64,000 nt of DNA from Chalara sp. BL73 (Eukaryota > Ascomycota > Leotiomycetes > Helotiales): assembly GCA_918026815.1 (NCBI GenBank), contig CAKJVC010000055.1, positions 362,360-426,359 on the forward strand. Direction: 5' to 3'. Positions within the stretch are counted from its first letter, which is position 1, and each line of letters opens with the position of its first letter. A program made the translations under genes and the position numbers. Of the stretch, positions 22,907 to 34,258 are shown one piece after another. The notes below the pieces were generated by a model that worked only from the letters and a program-made list of their open reading frames with translations, ran no database searches and had not been told where the DNA came from.

Positions 22907-24171
22907 TCACATCGTTGGGTGCAGTTCATTGAGAAAATTCCAAGCAAATCTATCCTTCCACCCTTTCTCCTTCCATTTGTTAGCGGTTACTTTAGGAAAT
23001 ACATCTACAATATCCTTAAGCGCTGTATCATGACCTAAGATAACTAGAATGTTTTCATTTCCGTCGAATTCCTGCAGGCTATTCACGCTGATTTGGGCCG
23101 TTTTCGGATCTACATACCATCCCCCTTCCTTTGTACTAATGTCATAAAAAGGCTTCGACAATGCCTTCTCCGGACATGGATGAATACATGTAAAGACGGA
23201 AGCTGGACAGGGTTTTGGGATGCGTGGGTCTAAAGGAACACTTGCGGGTAGAATTGTTGGAAGCGGGAGTTGAGGAGACGGTCGAAATACGCCGGTGAAA
23301 TGACATGTATCGCCTGCCATGAAAATAAAGGTAGTTTTGGAAGTTCGAGCAAGCGCAGCCATGTGCCCAATTGCATGCTAATAAATACTAGTCAATTATC
23401 TGCTATAAATCTCTCTGATCATCTGCATGAACAACGGATTATTAGCTACAAAACTGGTACTTACGCCTGGTACATTCAGCAAATAGAAGCTTCCGTCACC
23501 AAAAAAGTCAAATGCTTGAAAGTCTCCAATACGAAGACTATCAGAAAATTCTATCTCGCGTATCTCACGGTTCCTTTACAGAATGTAAATTAGCAAACGA
23601 AATTCCACAAGCGTAATCACGAAGAATGTCCTGCCTTTCACTTACTCAAAATCCGATTGCAGCATTTGGCCGTCTGCAGAAACTGGATATCCTGGCATGA
23701 AGTGTTTCTTGAACAAAGGTCCGACGACGATCTCAGTGTCAGGATGGAAACGTGTAGGGTCACCAATATGATCCCAATGCCAGTGACTTTGACAGGTCAG
23801 TAATAATACTTCACTTGTTGTAGTATAAGCAGCGAGTATTGATACCTCCATATGATGGAACTCAAGTCCCTTAATTCGAAGCCGCCCTCGACCAGAATCT
23901 CATCCACGCTTTTCTCGATGCTGATATCGGCTTCGGCAATGATGTCGACAAGGTGAGGCGGCAAATCTCTCCAGTTCTTCCGTGCTCCACAATCAAAGAG
24001 TACTCTTTTATTTAAGGCTCTGTTCTCGATAAGGAAGCAGAAAGTTGGTAAGTGAAGCTTTTCGTGGCCAGGAAGAATAGGTTGGACGAAACCTGATGGC
24101 CCAATAGTTATATTTGTAGTCGTATTAATGAACTGCACCTCAACCGTTGCTTCTGAACTGGGTATATACAT
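22907..24171 (-). CDS. metallo-beta-lactamase-fold hydrolase, lactonase-like
   Basis: Four exons: 24171-23846, 23786-23646, 23573-23465 and 23377-22907, 348 residues. The first intron cuts just before the metal motif. Zinc ligands are complete: SHWHWDH (HxHxDH), the histidine of PGHAIGH, the bridging aspartate in FMAGDTCHF, and the late histidine in ILGHD. Ligand order resembles N-acyl-homoserine lactonases of the AiiA/AttM group rather than glyoxalases. The reaction is probably hydrolysis of a lactone or ester. In a locus with a Baeyer-Villiger-type monooxygenase, a lactone product is the obvious substrate (inference). Divergent from ALDH2 at 25195; the perfect bZIP palindrome at 25007 lies between them. 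Confidence 0.88.
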
Positions 24172-25194
24172 TGGAGTGGGCGTTTTGTAGTTCGTTGGTT
24201 TTGTCCTGGTAGCTTTTTCGGTGCAGCGCTGGTAAATCCTCAAGGACCAGTTAATGGTTAGTCTTCTGGTTTAGGGTTCGACAACAGGACCATGTTCTTC
24301 CCAAGCTATCCTTTAACCAAATATCAAGGAGAAAGTTTCTAGGTACCCATGCTTCCTCTTACGCCACGGTTCTAATATAATTGGATGTTGGCAAGTTTGG
24401 GGTGCTGCAAGAAAACGGAGCCGGGGACTGTCTGGGTATGTATTCTGGACCAAGTTGATCCAAATTTTCAGAGATGTACTTACTTTCGGCAGATTTCTTC
24501 AGCCCTACGGGCGCAGTATTCAAGTTCACATTTTCTGAATAAAGTGAGTAAGAATATTCCGACGTAATCATAAAGTAGGGTTAGGTTCAGCACACCACCG
24601 CATATAAACGAAAATACCTGCAGTACCATTATTTTAGGGGCGGCTCCACCTCAATGGCCGCTCGGACATTTAAGTGAAGGTCCATTTTACTGATCAACAC
24701 TTCAAGCTCGGAAACAATCTAAAAAGATGCTTGCCGATCTATCCCCCTGTATTCCGACGGGATATGAATCCCAATAGTAGGGATAACAACGGTCTCCACA
24801 GCACATTACTATGAGAATTTACGAGGTCGTGTGTTGAGACTCATTGCACTATTATAGACCGCGGAAGTCTGGTAAATCATCATCTGTCTTTCAATAAGCA
24901 GTCTAAGCTTCTCTAATAACTGTATTTAGGGATTCTGCTATACCTAAAAAGGTAAATTCTAGAAAGTGGTTGATGGCTATTTTACATTACAAGAGGTACT
25001 AAGCTACATGACTCATGTCGGTAAAAACTAGTTTAAGGAAAATTACTTAAAATGTATATATGTATATATATTTGTATATCAAATCATGATCACAAATTGA
25101 AAATATTACCTTCAACTGTTTTGCCTCATCTCTCGTCTAGGTTACCATTTTCCCTCATAGTCATCTGCAAGATTGTTGCATTGGGATAGCGAAC
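24172..25194. other. divergent promoter between MBL hydrolase and ALDH2
   Basis: A 1.0-kb AT-rich intergenic region. It contains the perfect palindrome at 25007, listed separately, a GAGACTCATT half-match near 24836, and a TATATATGTATATATATTTG tract near 25052-25072 that may serve as a TATA region. Confidence 0.5.
25007..25017. promoter_or_regulatory. bZIP-type palindrome CATGACTCATG (site 1)
   Basis: Perfect 11-bp pseudo-palindrome around an AP-1 core TGACTCA, 178 bp upstream of the ALDH2 start and about 0.84 kb upstream of the divergent MBL start. The same 11-mer recurs at 31478 and, in the opposite orientation, at 42321. Confidence 0.6.
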
Positions 25195-27020
25195 ATGTCG
25201 ACAGACGATTTACAAAGTGGAATTTACACTAAACTATTTATTGAAAACAAAGCAAGTCTCTATAAGTGTATCTAAAACCAGCGGTGAGATTAGAGCTAAT
25301 ATTTTTGGTTTTCAGTATGTGGAAAGCTCCAGTTCTAAAAGGTCCATCCACAAAGCGAAAACTCAGGAACTTGCATTTTCCTGACATTTATTTGGCAGAA
25401 TATCGATTCACAACCCTGCGACTGGAGCTGTGGTCTCTGATAAAGTACCCATCGCAGGTAAATCCGACGTTGAGTTAGCTGTCGCAGCAGCCAATGCTGC
25501 GTTTGCCCCAGACAGTCGATGGCGAACCATGACCAATGCCGATCGCAGGAAACTGCTTCTAAAATTCGCTGACCTACTTGAACGTGACCAAAAGAAGCTT
25601 GCTTATTTGACAAGAGTAACATTAGGAGCACCTTATGCTGCATTTGGAAAAGGCGAGATTGAGACAGCCATTGAGAACTTTCGCTGTGAGTTGAGACCAC
25701 CCATGTTGTGCACTTCGATGTTTTGATTTGATTGGCTTTTCTTACTTAGATTATGCCGGGTGGATTGATAAATTCGCTGGTGAATCTTTTCCAGCAGAAG
25801 ATGGATTTTATAAGATTGTACGGCACGAGCCTTTAGGTGTTGTTGCGGGGTAAGTGTTCTATTGAGGGGAGCATTCGAGGAAGTTAATTTCATTCAAAGA
25901 ATTATCCCGTGGAATGGCCCTCTTGCCTCGACTGGCTTGAAAGCGGCACCTGCTCTGGCCACTGGAAACGTTTTCATTCTCAAAACAAGCGAGAAGGCAC
26001 CATTGATGGGAGCCGCCTTAGGTGAACTGATAATAGAAGCCGGATTCCCACCTGGCGTCTTCCAAGTATTGAGTGGTGATGGTAGTACTGGAGCCCTCTT
26101 GGCCAGTCACATGCAGGTTGCCAAAATTAGTTTCACTGGGAGTATTGCTACAGGGAAAATCGTTCAGACTTTAGCTGCTCAAAGTAATCTGAAAAGGGTG
26201 ACCCTGGAGCTTGGTGGGAAAAGTCCCGCAGCAGTGTTTGATGATGCAGATCTTGAGAACGCGGTAAAGTGGTGAGTAATCAATTTGACATATTGAGTGG
26301 GTTAGTCAATAATGAAGAATAGGTGTGTAAATGCTATCACAGTCAATTCTGGACAAATCTGCTTCGCAGCCTCGCGAGTGTATGTTCAAGAAGGAATATA
26401 TGATCACTTCTTGAACAAATTCCAACAGGCCATGCAAGAGAAGACGAAGTTAGTGGGAGATCCAGAGATATCGCAAACAGCAATAGGTCCTGTTGTCGAT
26501 AAGGCCCAGTTTGACCGTGTTATCAACATAATCAACTCGGCCAAGGAAGAGGGTCAGGGAACTCTGCTTATGGGAGGGAAGCCGCTGGGCACACAGGTAT
26601 ACAATTTGACGAAGTTTAGGTCAATAAAATTGGGCGATATCGCTAATGCACCTCTAGGGTTATTTCATTGAGCCTGCAATCTTTACTGAAACTCAAGAAG
26701 ATGCCAATATCTACAAAGAGGAGGTCTTTGGACCAGTCGTAGTTGTTAACAAATTCAAGACAGAAAAGGAGCTTATCGAGAGGTGCAACAATAGCAAGTA
26801 TGGACTTATGGCTGGAGTATTCACTCAGGATATCAACCGCGCATTAAGGGTTAGCTCAGCATTAGAGAGTGGAGTTGTTGGTGTCAATTGCATAAGTCAC
26901 ATCAACATCTCCTGCCCATTCGGGGGAATGAAAGAAAGCGGAATCGGTCGAGAGCAAGGCATTAATGCTTTACATTGCTATACTGAATCTAAAACTGTAT
27001 TGATAAACCTAACTTACTAG
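25195..27020 (+). CDS. aldehyde dehydrogenase 2
   Basis: Seven exons: 25195-25251, 25316-25341, 25399-25685, 25750-25849, 25900-26271, 26323-26596 and 26658-27020, giving 492 residues in frame. The first intron uses a GC donor (AAA|GCAAGT); without it the highly conserved LFIENKYVESSSSKR start cannot be made. Exon 2 is only 26 nt. Family motifs are IIPWNGP, FTGSIATG, ELGGKSP with the general base, and NSGQICFAASR with the nucleophilic cysteine, then EEVFGPVV. It is a general NAD(P) ALDH, distinct in sequence from the ALDH at 16871, so not a recent tandem copy. Probably cytosolic. Substrate unknown. Confidence 0.92.
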
Positions 27021-27855
27021 AGTAGTTGGGCGGCTCTGTATTGTTAATTGCAAGACTGACAGTGTCTTAATTAGAGATTCTGGTTGATCTACTCAACGTT
27101 TGGTTAAAAAAAAACAGTTGGTGAGACTCCTGACTATTTGTGGCCGTTTTAATGCATCAGTGATGTTTCTACGCTCTTGATATCTTGAGAAGAGACATAA
27201 CGAGTTGAATAAAGTGGGCCATTGGATACGCAGTGGAGGAACTCGATAACAAAAACGTGTTGTAATTTTAGTGATACAACACCTGGTCTAGGTAAATATT
27301 GGAAATGCTCAAGAGCGGCAGCTATCTGACAGGTAGATCACTCGCGGAGCAAAGACGATGGCGTTAATTGACTGCCCGGCATGGTTACGGAAATGTCTAG
27401 GAATAAACGACATTATTAGTGGATACCAACATTACTCATGGCAGACCGTTCTGCCGACCAGATATTTTACTAATTCCCGAACGGAGTCTGTAAAGAAATC
27501 GTGGGGGCTTGGCCAGCCACATCACCTACCGTTCGAGATACTAAGGGTACGGAATGGAAGCACACTTGAGATGGCTTCCTGCTAATCATCAAGCTCGCAA
27601 GAATGGGGTATTCGGGAAAAGGTTCAATGGTAGTGCGGTGGAAGCTAAACATTGTGGTACATTACTGATACAAGAATGGGAAAAACCGCACCACTGCCTC
27701 TATTGAGACGGTATAATCTCACACTCTTTCTCTCGCTCTTGTCTCAATCTTCTACAACAACACGCGATCAATTTCAAACCCAATTTTCTATTACCAGTTC
27801 ATCCCTTCGTTAAATTCATTGTATTTCTAGATTTTGAATCTGAGATTTCGGAATC
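27021..27855. other. intergenic region upstream of the AtuA gene
   Basis: 835 bp. A pyrimidine-rich stretch with CTTTCTCTCG lies near 27720-27760 and the ATG is 27856. Only a weak TTACTCATG match (about 27432) to the bZIP site is seen. Confidence 0.4.
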
Positions 27856-29847
27856 ATGCCGTCTACGATTGAAAAAGCGTTGCGCATCGCCTCTGCTTCA
27901 GGTTCAGTGACAGATCGCAGATATGGTTTTGCGACTCTTGCCAGAGATGAAGACGTTTCGTTCATTGTCGGTGACTGGATGTCGGAATATAATATGACTG
28001 CAAGAGGAGGGTCAAAAATCAACATAAAGCCTGGATCTGATGGAGAATACGAACAGTGTTTCGTAGAATCTATTACTCCAGCTCTCCCAGATCTTGCAAA
28101 GCGAGGCATTAAAGTTGCAGTGAATGCCGGCGCCAGTGATACGAAGAAACTACACGACATAGTAACGAGGCTTGTTCAAGATCTAGGTCTTAAGTTGAAA
28201 GTAGCTTGGGTTGAAGGAGACGAAGTCTTTGACATTGTGCAGAAGGGCCTTGGCTCTGGAAGCACATTCCGTAGCCTAACCACAGGTGAGTTTATGTTGG
28301 CCAAGCGGAAGACCTCTTGTTGAATGAGTATCGGCAGGCAAGGATATTTCAAGCTGGGGTTATGAACCAATCTATGCACAATGCTATCTTGGAGCCTGGG
28401 GTATTGTGGAAGCGTTGAATGAAGGTGCCGATATTGTGCTTTGCGGTCGAGTCGCGGATGCTTCTCCTACGATTGCTTGTGCAGCCTATGCTCACAAGTG
28501 GTCTAGAAATGATTTGAGCCAGCTTGCACACGCTTTTGTTGCTGGTCATTTCATTGAATGCAGTACATATGTTACAGGAGGTAATTTCTCTGGGTTTAAA
28601 AGCTTACCTGGGAAGTCTCTCGAGCTTTCTTTTCCAGTACTTGAGATAGAACATGATGGAACGTTTGTGATCTCGAAGCAACAACATGGAGATGGTATTG
28701 TTAGCGTCGATACTTGTAAAGCACAGCTTTTATACGAGATTCAAGGGCCTTACTACTATAACTCCGACGTTGTTGCAGAGCTGACCAATATCAAGATTGA
28801 AGATGCCGGCAAAAACAGAGTGTGAGTTTTATATTTACTGACACTTGTTGACGTTAAATGAAATATGGCTAATTTTTCTATAGACGTGTCAGTAGTATTG
28901 GTTTCCGAAAGCCACCACCAACTACAAAAGTGGGCATCACTGCCAAGGGGGGATACCAGGCCGAAGTCCATTACTTTGGATGCGGACTGGACATTCAAAA
29001 AAAAGCTGAAATGCTAGAAAGACAGATACGCCATCACTTAGTCGAATCTCGATATCATACTCTGAAGTTTCGCATCAATGGAAGCTGTCCTATCAATCCG
29101 AGAAACCAGGACGCTGCTACTGTTGACTTCCGTATTTTTGCTCAGTCAAAGGATGAGTCTGCTTTATCCATGGAGAACTTCCTGCGGCCATGCACCGATG
29201 TCATTATGCAAAGTTACCCAGGTGCAACATTCGCCGTGGATAGTAGACAAGCACTGCCAAAACCTTACTACGAGTACTGGGTTGCGCTAATCCCACAAAG
29301 TGAAGTCAGGCATGTTGCACATCTTCCGTTCTCTGGAAAGTCATTTCAAATACCCCCTCCAGCGGAAACGGAAGACTTTTTGTATGAACAGCCCAGCTCG
29401 GAGACGGAAAATCCGGTGTCAATAAGTTCTTGGGGCCCGACTACCTTCGCACCTCTGGGTTACGTTGTTCATGCTCGTTCTGGAGATAAGGGATCCGACG
29501 CTAATGTCGGATTCTTTACTAGGAATACTGATGAATGGGACTGGCTACGATCGCTTTTGACTGTGAATAAAATAAAAGAACTCTTGGGCGATGATTATAC
29601 TGGGAAACCCATTCTCCGATTTGAACTTCCATATATTCGAGGTAATTTTCCAGCCCTTTCCTGAGATATCCAGAACAATCAGCTAATCGTAATCTCTGCA
29701 GCCGTTCACTTCCTTCTCAAGGATCATTTGGATCGTGGTGTATCATCAAGTTCTACGTATGACGTGTTAGGAAAGAACCTTGCAGAATATCTCCGATGTA
29801 AACATGTTGACATTCCAACGCGCTTTTTGGAAAGAGGAAAAATTTAA
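27856..29847 (+). CDS. AtuA/DUF1446 family protein (acyclic terpene utilisation-like)
   Basis: Four exons: 27856-28285, 28338-28821, 28884-29641 and 29702-29847, 605 residues. The N-terminal 450 residues match the DUF1446/AtuA domain (GGSKINIKPGSDGEYE, NAGASDTKKL, GADIVLCGRVADAS, TGGNFSGF, YEIQGPYYYNSDV). The C-terminus has HARSGDKGSDANVGFF and ends in the AtuA-like small domain. Bacterial AtuA lies in the atu operon for citronellol and geraniol catabolism, but its reaction is unsettled. Fungal homologues are largely uncharacterised. Presence beside ALDH, CoA ligase and monooxygenase genes supports a role in terpenoid or branched-acid catabolism (inference). No signal peptide or PTS1. Confidence 0.9.
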
Positions 29848-30111
29848 TTGGCAAGGATTAGAGACAGCCACAGTTAACGTATTTGCAAATACTATCTATT
29901 CCTGACCAATAGGAGTATCACCGCCATCGTCGGTTCTATTAATTTGAGTGGTGATATTAGATGGAATTCATGTAATTTTTTATTTCGACGCGGAAATAGC
30001 TCTAGATTACGATTTTGAACTTAGAGGACTTGCAAAGTTTTGATAACCATTCTTACAAAATCTCACCAACGCAAAAAGTACCGGTCAGATGTGGGTGAAG
30101 TGACTTAAGTC

Positions 30112-31198
30112 TTAGGCCACTTCCTGGTAGTAATCCGGAAGCGCTTCTTTACTTGGAAAATCTGTACCGCTAGCAAAATCTCCCCATTCTTCCATAATCT
30201 TCAAGGTTTCCTCGCATTTCTTCTTTACTATCTGCACCGCATCTGATCCAAGCGGAATCCTTAAAGGAAGATTCTGAATTTGTTGTTCACTTATATTCTC
30301 CCCTCTTGCTATATCCAATATTTTCTCCGCCGCGAGCTCTGGGTTCCCAGGTTGCTTTCCGTCAGTTACAGAATGCCTTTCTGCTAATTCCTGTTTCACG
30401 ATATGGTAATCTTTAATGCCTGCGCTCAGAATGTCAACCTTCTTGCCAGAGTTGAGGATGCTGGTCCGAAATTGACCGATGACAAGCAGATGTATCCGGA
30501 TTCCGAGGTGCTTTACCTCTTTTTGCAGGCATTCTGCGGCTCCTAGTAGCATTTTTTTTTGGTTATCGATTGTACCGTTAAGTAGAATTATATTTGCTAT
30601 GGTGTCCTACCTTCCAGTGCAAATTTGGAGCTACTGTATGGACCTCCCGCCCCTACACCATGCCAACCAGAAATACTGCTCATAAAAAATATTATCCCTG
30701 ACTGCTGAGCACGCATGTAAGGGAGTAGACAGCGTGTCAGCTTTAGAGCTCCAAACACATTTGTCTCAAATTGTTTGAGGGTTTCTTCATGACTACTCAG
30801 GCGTCAGCGTGTCATTCAATTGTGCGACCCCCGAACCACAGTGTAAACAAGAAGTATCCGAAGATTTTATCTATGGCTCACTTTACTTCTTCCCAAACTC
30901 CAGACAAAACATATCCGGCATTATTGACAAGAATGTCAACTCTACCAAAATATTTAACTGCTTCTTTGATCTTTGCCTGAATGATGTCCTCATGAGCTGT
31001 GACATCAAGCTGCAACGCTCTCGCGCCTTTCAGTGATTTGATATAGTCGAGGTCAACTAATCTACGCGCGGTACCGATCACGTTATCCCCTCGTGCAAGA
31101 ATTGCTGGGACTAACATCCTGCCGAATCCGGTCGAGCAGCCAGTAACTAGCCAGACCTTTGCGGTCGGATTAATGGAGGTAACAATTTTCTCTGTCAT
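30112..31198 (-). CDS. short-chain dehydrogenase/reductase (SDR1)
   Basis: Three exons: 31198-30882, 30792-30611 and 30542-30112, 309 residues; an in-frame ATG at 31216 is an alternative start. Classical SDR: cofactor motif TGCSTGFG, NNAG, catalytic SSISG serine, and YSSSK with catalytic Tyr and Lys. The absence of an acidic residue directly after strand 2 together with GTARR favours NADP(H). It reversibly oxidises an alcohol or reduces a ketone. The extension after residue 250 is longer than in minimal SDRs. Divergent from MFS1 at 31823; the perfect bZIP palindrome at 31478 lies in the shared promoter. Confidence 0.9.
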
Positions 31199-31822
31199 AG
31201 TAATTTCTTTGTACATTGGATATGACCAGGTAGACCATCGGTTATCCAAATAGATGGGTGAATTCAGGATTTGCTTTCGAACCACTCATACGGAAAAGTA
31301 TTCCCTATGGCAAGAAGATGAACAGACGGTGCGACATCAGACTACACACCCTCCTCGTCAATTGATTCGCTACGAGATAATTAGATCCCGTCTTGCCTTT
31401 CGTAAAAATTGTTGCCAAAATTCATAAAGAGTTTGTAACATCTAAATTATGAGAAGATAATTTGAAGTAAATAGGGTCATGACTCATGTCTGGGCGGGGA
31501 GCTTTCGTCAAAGCGTATTTGCTCTAGGGTTCAAAACTTATTCCATTTCCGTAAAACTATTGAAGACCTAAAATACAGAGCCTATCCCAACTAAGTTAGC
31601 AAATATGGGGTCTGCTGGGTGATCTGGGGAATATGGGGTAAGAATCTCTCTAGACCAAGAGATTCATAAACCTGATATGGGAATATAAAGGGTTTTCAGT
31701 ATCAGAAATAGAACCTGTATAGGCACTCTCGCAAGTGGACACTGTAGAGAATCACATTTCAAGTCCTCGCCTTTTTTCTCAAATACTTTCAAGGACGTTG
31801 TGTTCTATTCCACAACGCAATC
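31199..31822. promoter_or_regulatory. divergent SDR1/MFS1 promoter
   Basis: 624 bp shared by two divergent genes. It contains the palindrome at 31478-31488, a CreA-like GCGGGG at 31494-31499 only 5 bp away, and two ATATGGGGT elements (about 31602 and 31632). Confidence 0.5.
31478..31488. promoter_or_regulatory. bZIP-type palindrome CATGACTCATG (site 2)
   Basis: Identical to site 1, and even the next two bases (TC) match. It lies 280 bp from the SDR1 start and 335 bp from the MFS1 start. Confidence 0.6.
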
Positions 31823-33811
31823 ATGCTCGAATCATCAATCAAGGGAAAGACGCTAAAACGGATTATGGCAGCATGCTGTGCTACTGTAAGAGAGCAAACA
31901 ACTGTATTTCACCCAACAGCATGTTCTAACCTTGGTTAAGTCATTTTGTATGTATGGATATGATGCCGGTGTTCTCGGTGGAGTGCAGGAGACGGAGCCA
32001 TTCCGCAAGGCGATGGGGGTCAGTTCTTTCCGTGTATGCCTATTGAGTAGCACTGACAGCATAAAGTTCCCAACAGGAACTTATGTTATACCTATGATCG
32101 CATCATCTTATACGCTTGCAGCTGCAGTTTGTTCTTTGATGGTCAGCATGATTGGTATGCGGCTAGGTCGACGAAATTGCATCCTCCTAGGTAATCTATG
32201 CGTTCTTATCGGAGGGAGCCTTCAAGCATCATCATGGTCCGTAGCTCAGATGATTGCTGGGCGTATTATTTGTGTTAGTTTATTGTTGCCTCAGTTATGC
32301 AAGAAATGCTAACTAGAGTCTTCAGGGATTTGGAATAGGGGTATGAGACGACCGACTGTTAGTAACATGTTACATATACTAATATCTCCCGTTTAGTTCA
32401 TTTCCTGTTCTATTCCTACTTATCAAGCAGAAATGAGTACCGAAATTGGAGAGAGAGGACCAGAGGTTGCTGTCACTTGCGTTCTTCTTGTCGCCGGAGC
32501 AGCAATTGCCTATTGGATCGATTTTGGCTTCACCCGCATGACAAATCAAATCTCCTGGGTAGGAATCATTTCCTTCTATATTAAATCTCAAGTGTGCTGA
32601 CTAACCTACTTCTAGAGATTCCCTATTGCATTTCAAACTGTATTTGCTTTGATTGCAGGCGGAGGTATGCTCCTACTTCCTGACACACCTCGTTGGTACT
32701 ACGCCAGAGGAAGATATGCCGAAGGCGATGCGGTATTATGCCGCCTTCACGATGCTCCACTGGACGATCCAGCGGTTCAAAACATGAAACAGGGCATTCT
32801 TGCAAGCATCAAGTTGGAGGAAGTCAAAGAGAACGGCTTTCAGCTTCTAGACCTAATCTGGGATCGAAGTGACCTTCGAAGCGGACGGAGAATTAGAATA
32901 TCGTTTATGATACTGTCTTTGCAACAAATGATGGGTTTGTTTAATTTGCTAAATACTTCTAAGCTAGTCTTGCTGACTCTATTACTCAGGAATCAACCTT
33001 TCAGTCTATTATTCAACAGTGATTTTTTCTCAAGTCGGGTTATCACCCTTTTTATCTCAACTCTTAGCAGCTATCATGAATACTCTTTTCGCAGCAGGAA
33101 CAATTCCGCTAGTTTTCACGATTGAGCGAGTCGGACGCAGAAACGTTATGATGTATTCTGCTGTCGTACTTACTATCTGTATGGCAATATTTGTAGCTAT
33201 GATTGGCCAACCTAACCCAACAATTGCCACACAATGGGTTGCTGTTGCTGCTATATTTGTTTACAACAGCGTCTTTGGATACGGCTGGATTGGAGTCTGC
33301 TGGCTATACGGGCCCGAGGTAAACTTGAATTAACCTTTAAAACAAGTTTTCAAAGCGCTGATCCACCTTAGATTGCGCCACTGAAACTTCGACATGTTGG
33401 GGCTGCCGCAGGTGCATTTGGAGAATGGCTTTTTTCCTTTATTACGGTCTTCGCAGGTGGAGTACGGGATATCTATCGTAATCGCTTACAGAGCCCTTCA
33501 CTAACTAGATGAATATAGATCGCTCTACAAAACGTTGGGTGGAAAATCTGGCTTTGGATGGCACTATCATGTGCAGCGGCTGTCCCCTTTGTTTACTTTA
33601 TGTGCCCTGAGGTATTTCCCTCTTCACAATTACTTGCATTGAAGAATGTTTACTGATATTGATTTTGTCTAAGACCACTGGCAAAACCCTTGAGGAAATA
33701 GACCTCATATTCGCTAAAGATAGTGTGAGGCATAATGAATTAGCGGCTGAGGTTCAAGCTCACCACAATGTCTCCGAAAAATCGAATGATATGATAGTCG
33801 AGAGAGTGTAG
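31823..33811 (+). CDS. sugar-porter family MFS transporter (MFS1)
   Basis: Ten exons: 31823-31885, 31941-32018, 32067-32273, 32326-32340, 32397-32558, 32616-32934, 32990-33318, 33372-33461, 33519-33611 and 33674-33811, giving 497 residues. Exon 4 is a 15-nt microexon encoding GFGIG, needed for the conserved GRI..GFGIG motif of helix 4. Other sugar-porter signatures are YDAGVLGG, GRR loops, LPDTPRWYYARGR (PESPR equivalent), QQMMGIN, and PETTGKTLEEID at the end of helix 12. Twelve membrane segments are expected. The family includes hexose, quinate and other polyol or acid importers, so the substrate is open. Divergent from SDR1; a MULE transposon sits 150 bp downstream. Confidence 0.92.
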
Positions 33812-33951
33812 AATTTAGAATTCTAGAAATCTATTGCAGCAAATCTGATGCTTTGGATTCTGTTTCGGTAAGGTGTAAGGACGCTAGTTAGGGAAGGTCT
33901 CAGATGTTTAATGCCTCAAGAGTATGATTTGGTAGTTCTTAAATTTCAAAT

Positions 33952-33960
33952 AAATATCAA
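33952..33960 (+). repeat. 9-bp target-site duplication, left copy
   Basis: AAATATCAA directly abuts the left terminal repeat of the MULE and is repeated exactly at 36541-36549. Nine base pairs is the characteristic duplication of Mutator superfamily insertion. Confidence 0.9.
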
Positions 33961-34033
33961 CGGCAAATATCTCAAATACCATCAAAAAGTCGATAAATAT
34001 CTGAAATACCACCACTGAATTTGGAGGCTTTCT
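33961..34033 (+). repeat. MULE left terminal inverted repeat
   Basis: 73 bp, 67 of which match the reverse complement of 36468-36540. It contains two inner copies of a motif like AAATATCTSAAATACCA, also seen in the subterminal repeats. Confidence 0.9.
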
Positions 34034-34048
34034 CATATACCACAAATG

Positions 34049-34175
34049 ATGGTATTTCAGAAAGCCACCAAATAATTGATGGTATTTGAGAAAGCCTCCA
34101 ACACTCTTAAATTTTTAATGGTATTTCAGAAAGCCACCAAATAATTGATGGTATTTGAGAAAGCCTTCAACACTC
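34049..34175 (+). repeat. 58-bp direct repeats in MULE left subterminal region
   Basis: Copies at 34049-34106 and 34118-34175 (period 69 bp) share ATGGTATTTCAGAAAGCCAC and the following GATGGTATTTGAGAAAGCC with one or two differences. Probably transposase-binding subterminal sites. Confidence 0.8.
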
Positions 34176-34258
34176 GCTGTAAGCACGTTGTAGGTACGCT
34201 GTAAGTAGAATATTGGCCAGAAATCAATGTACTTTTATTGTTGTATTCCTAAAATCAA

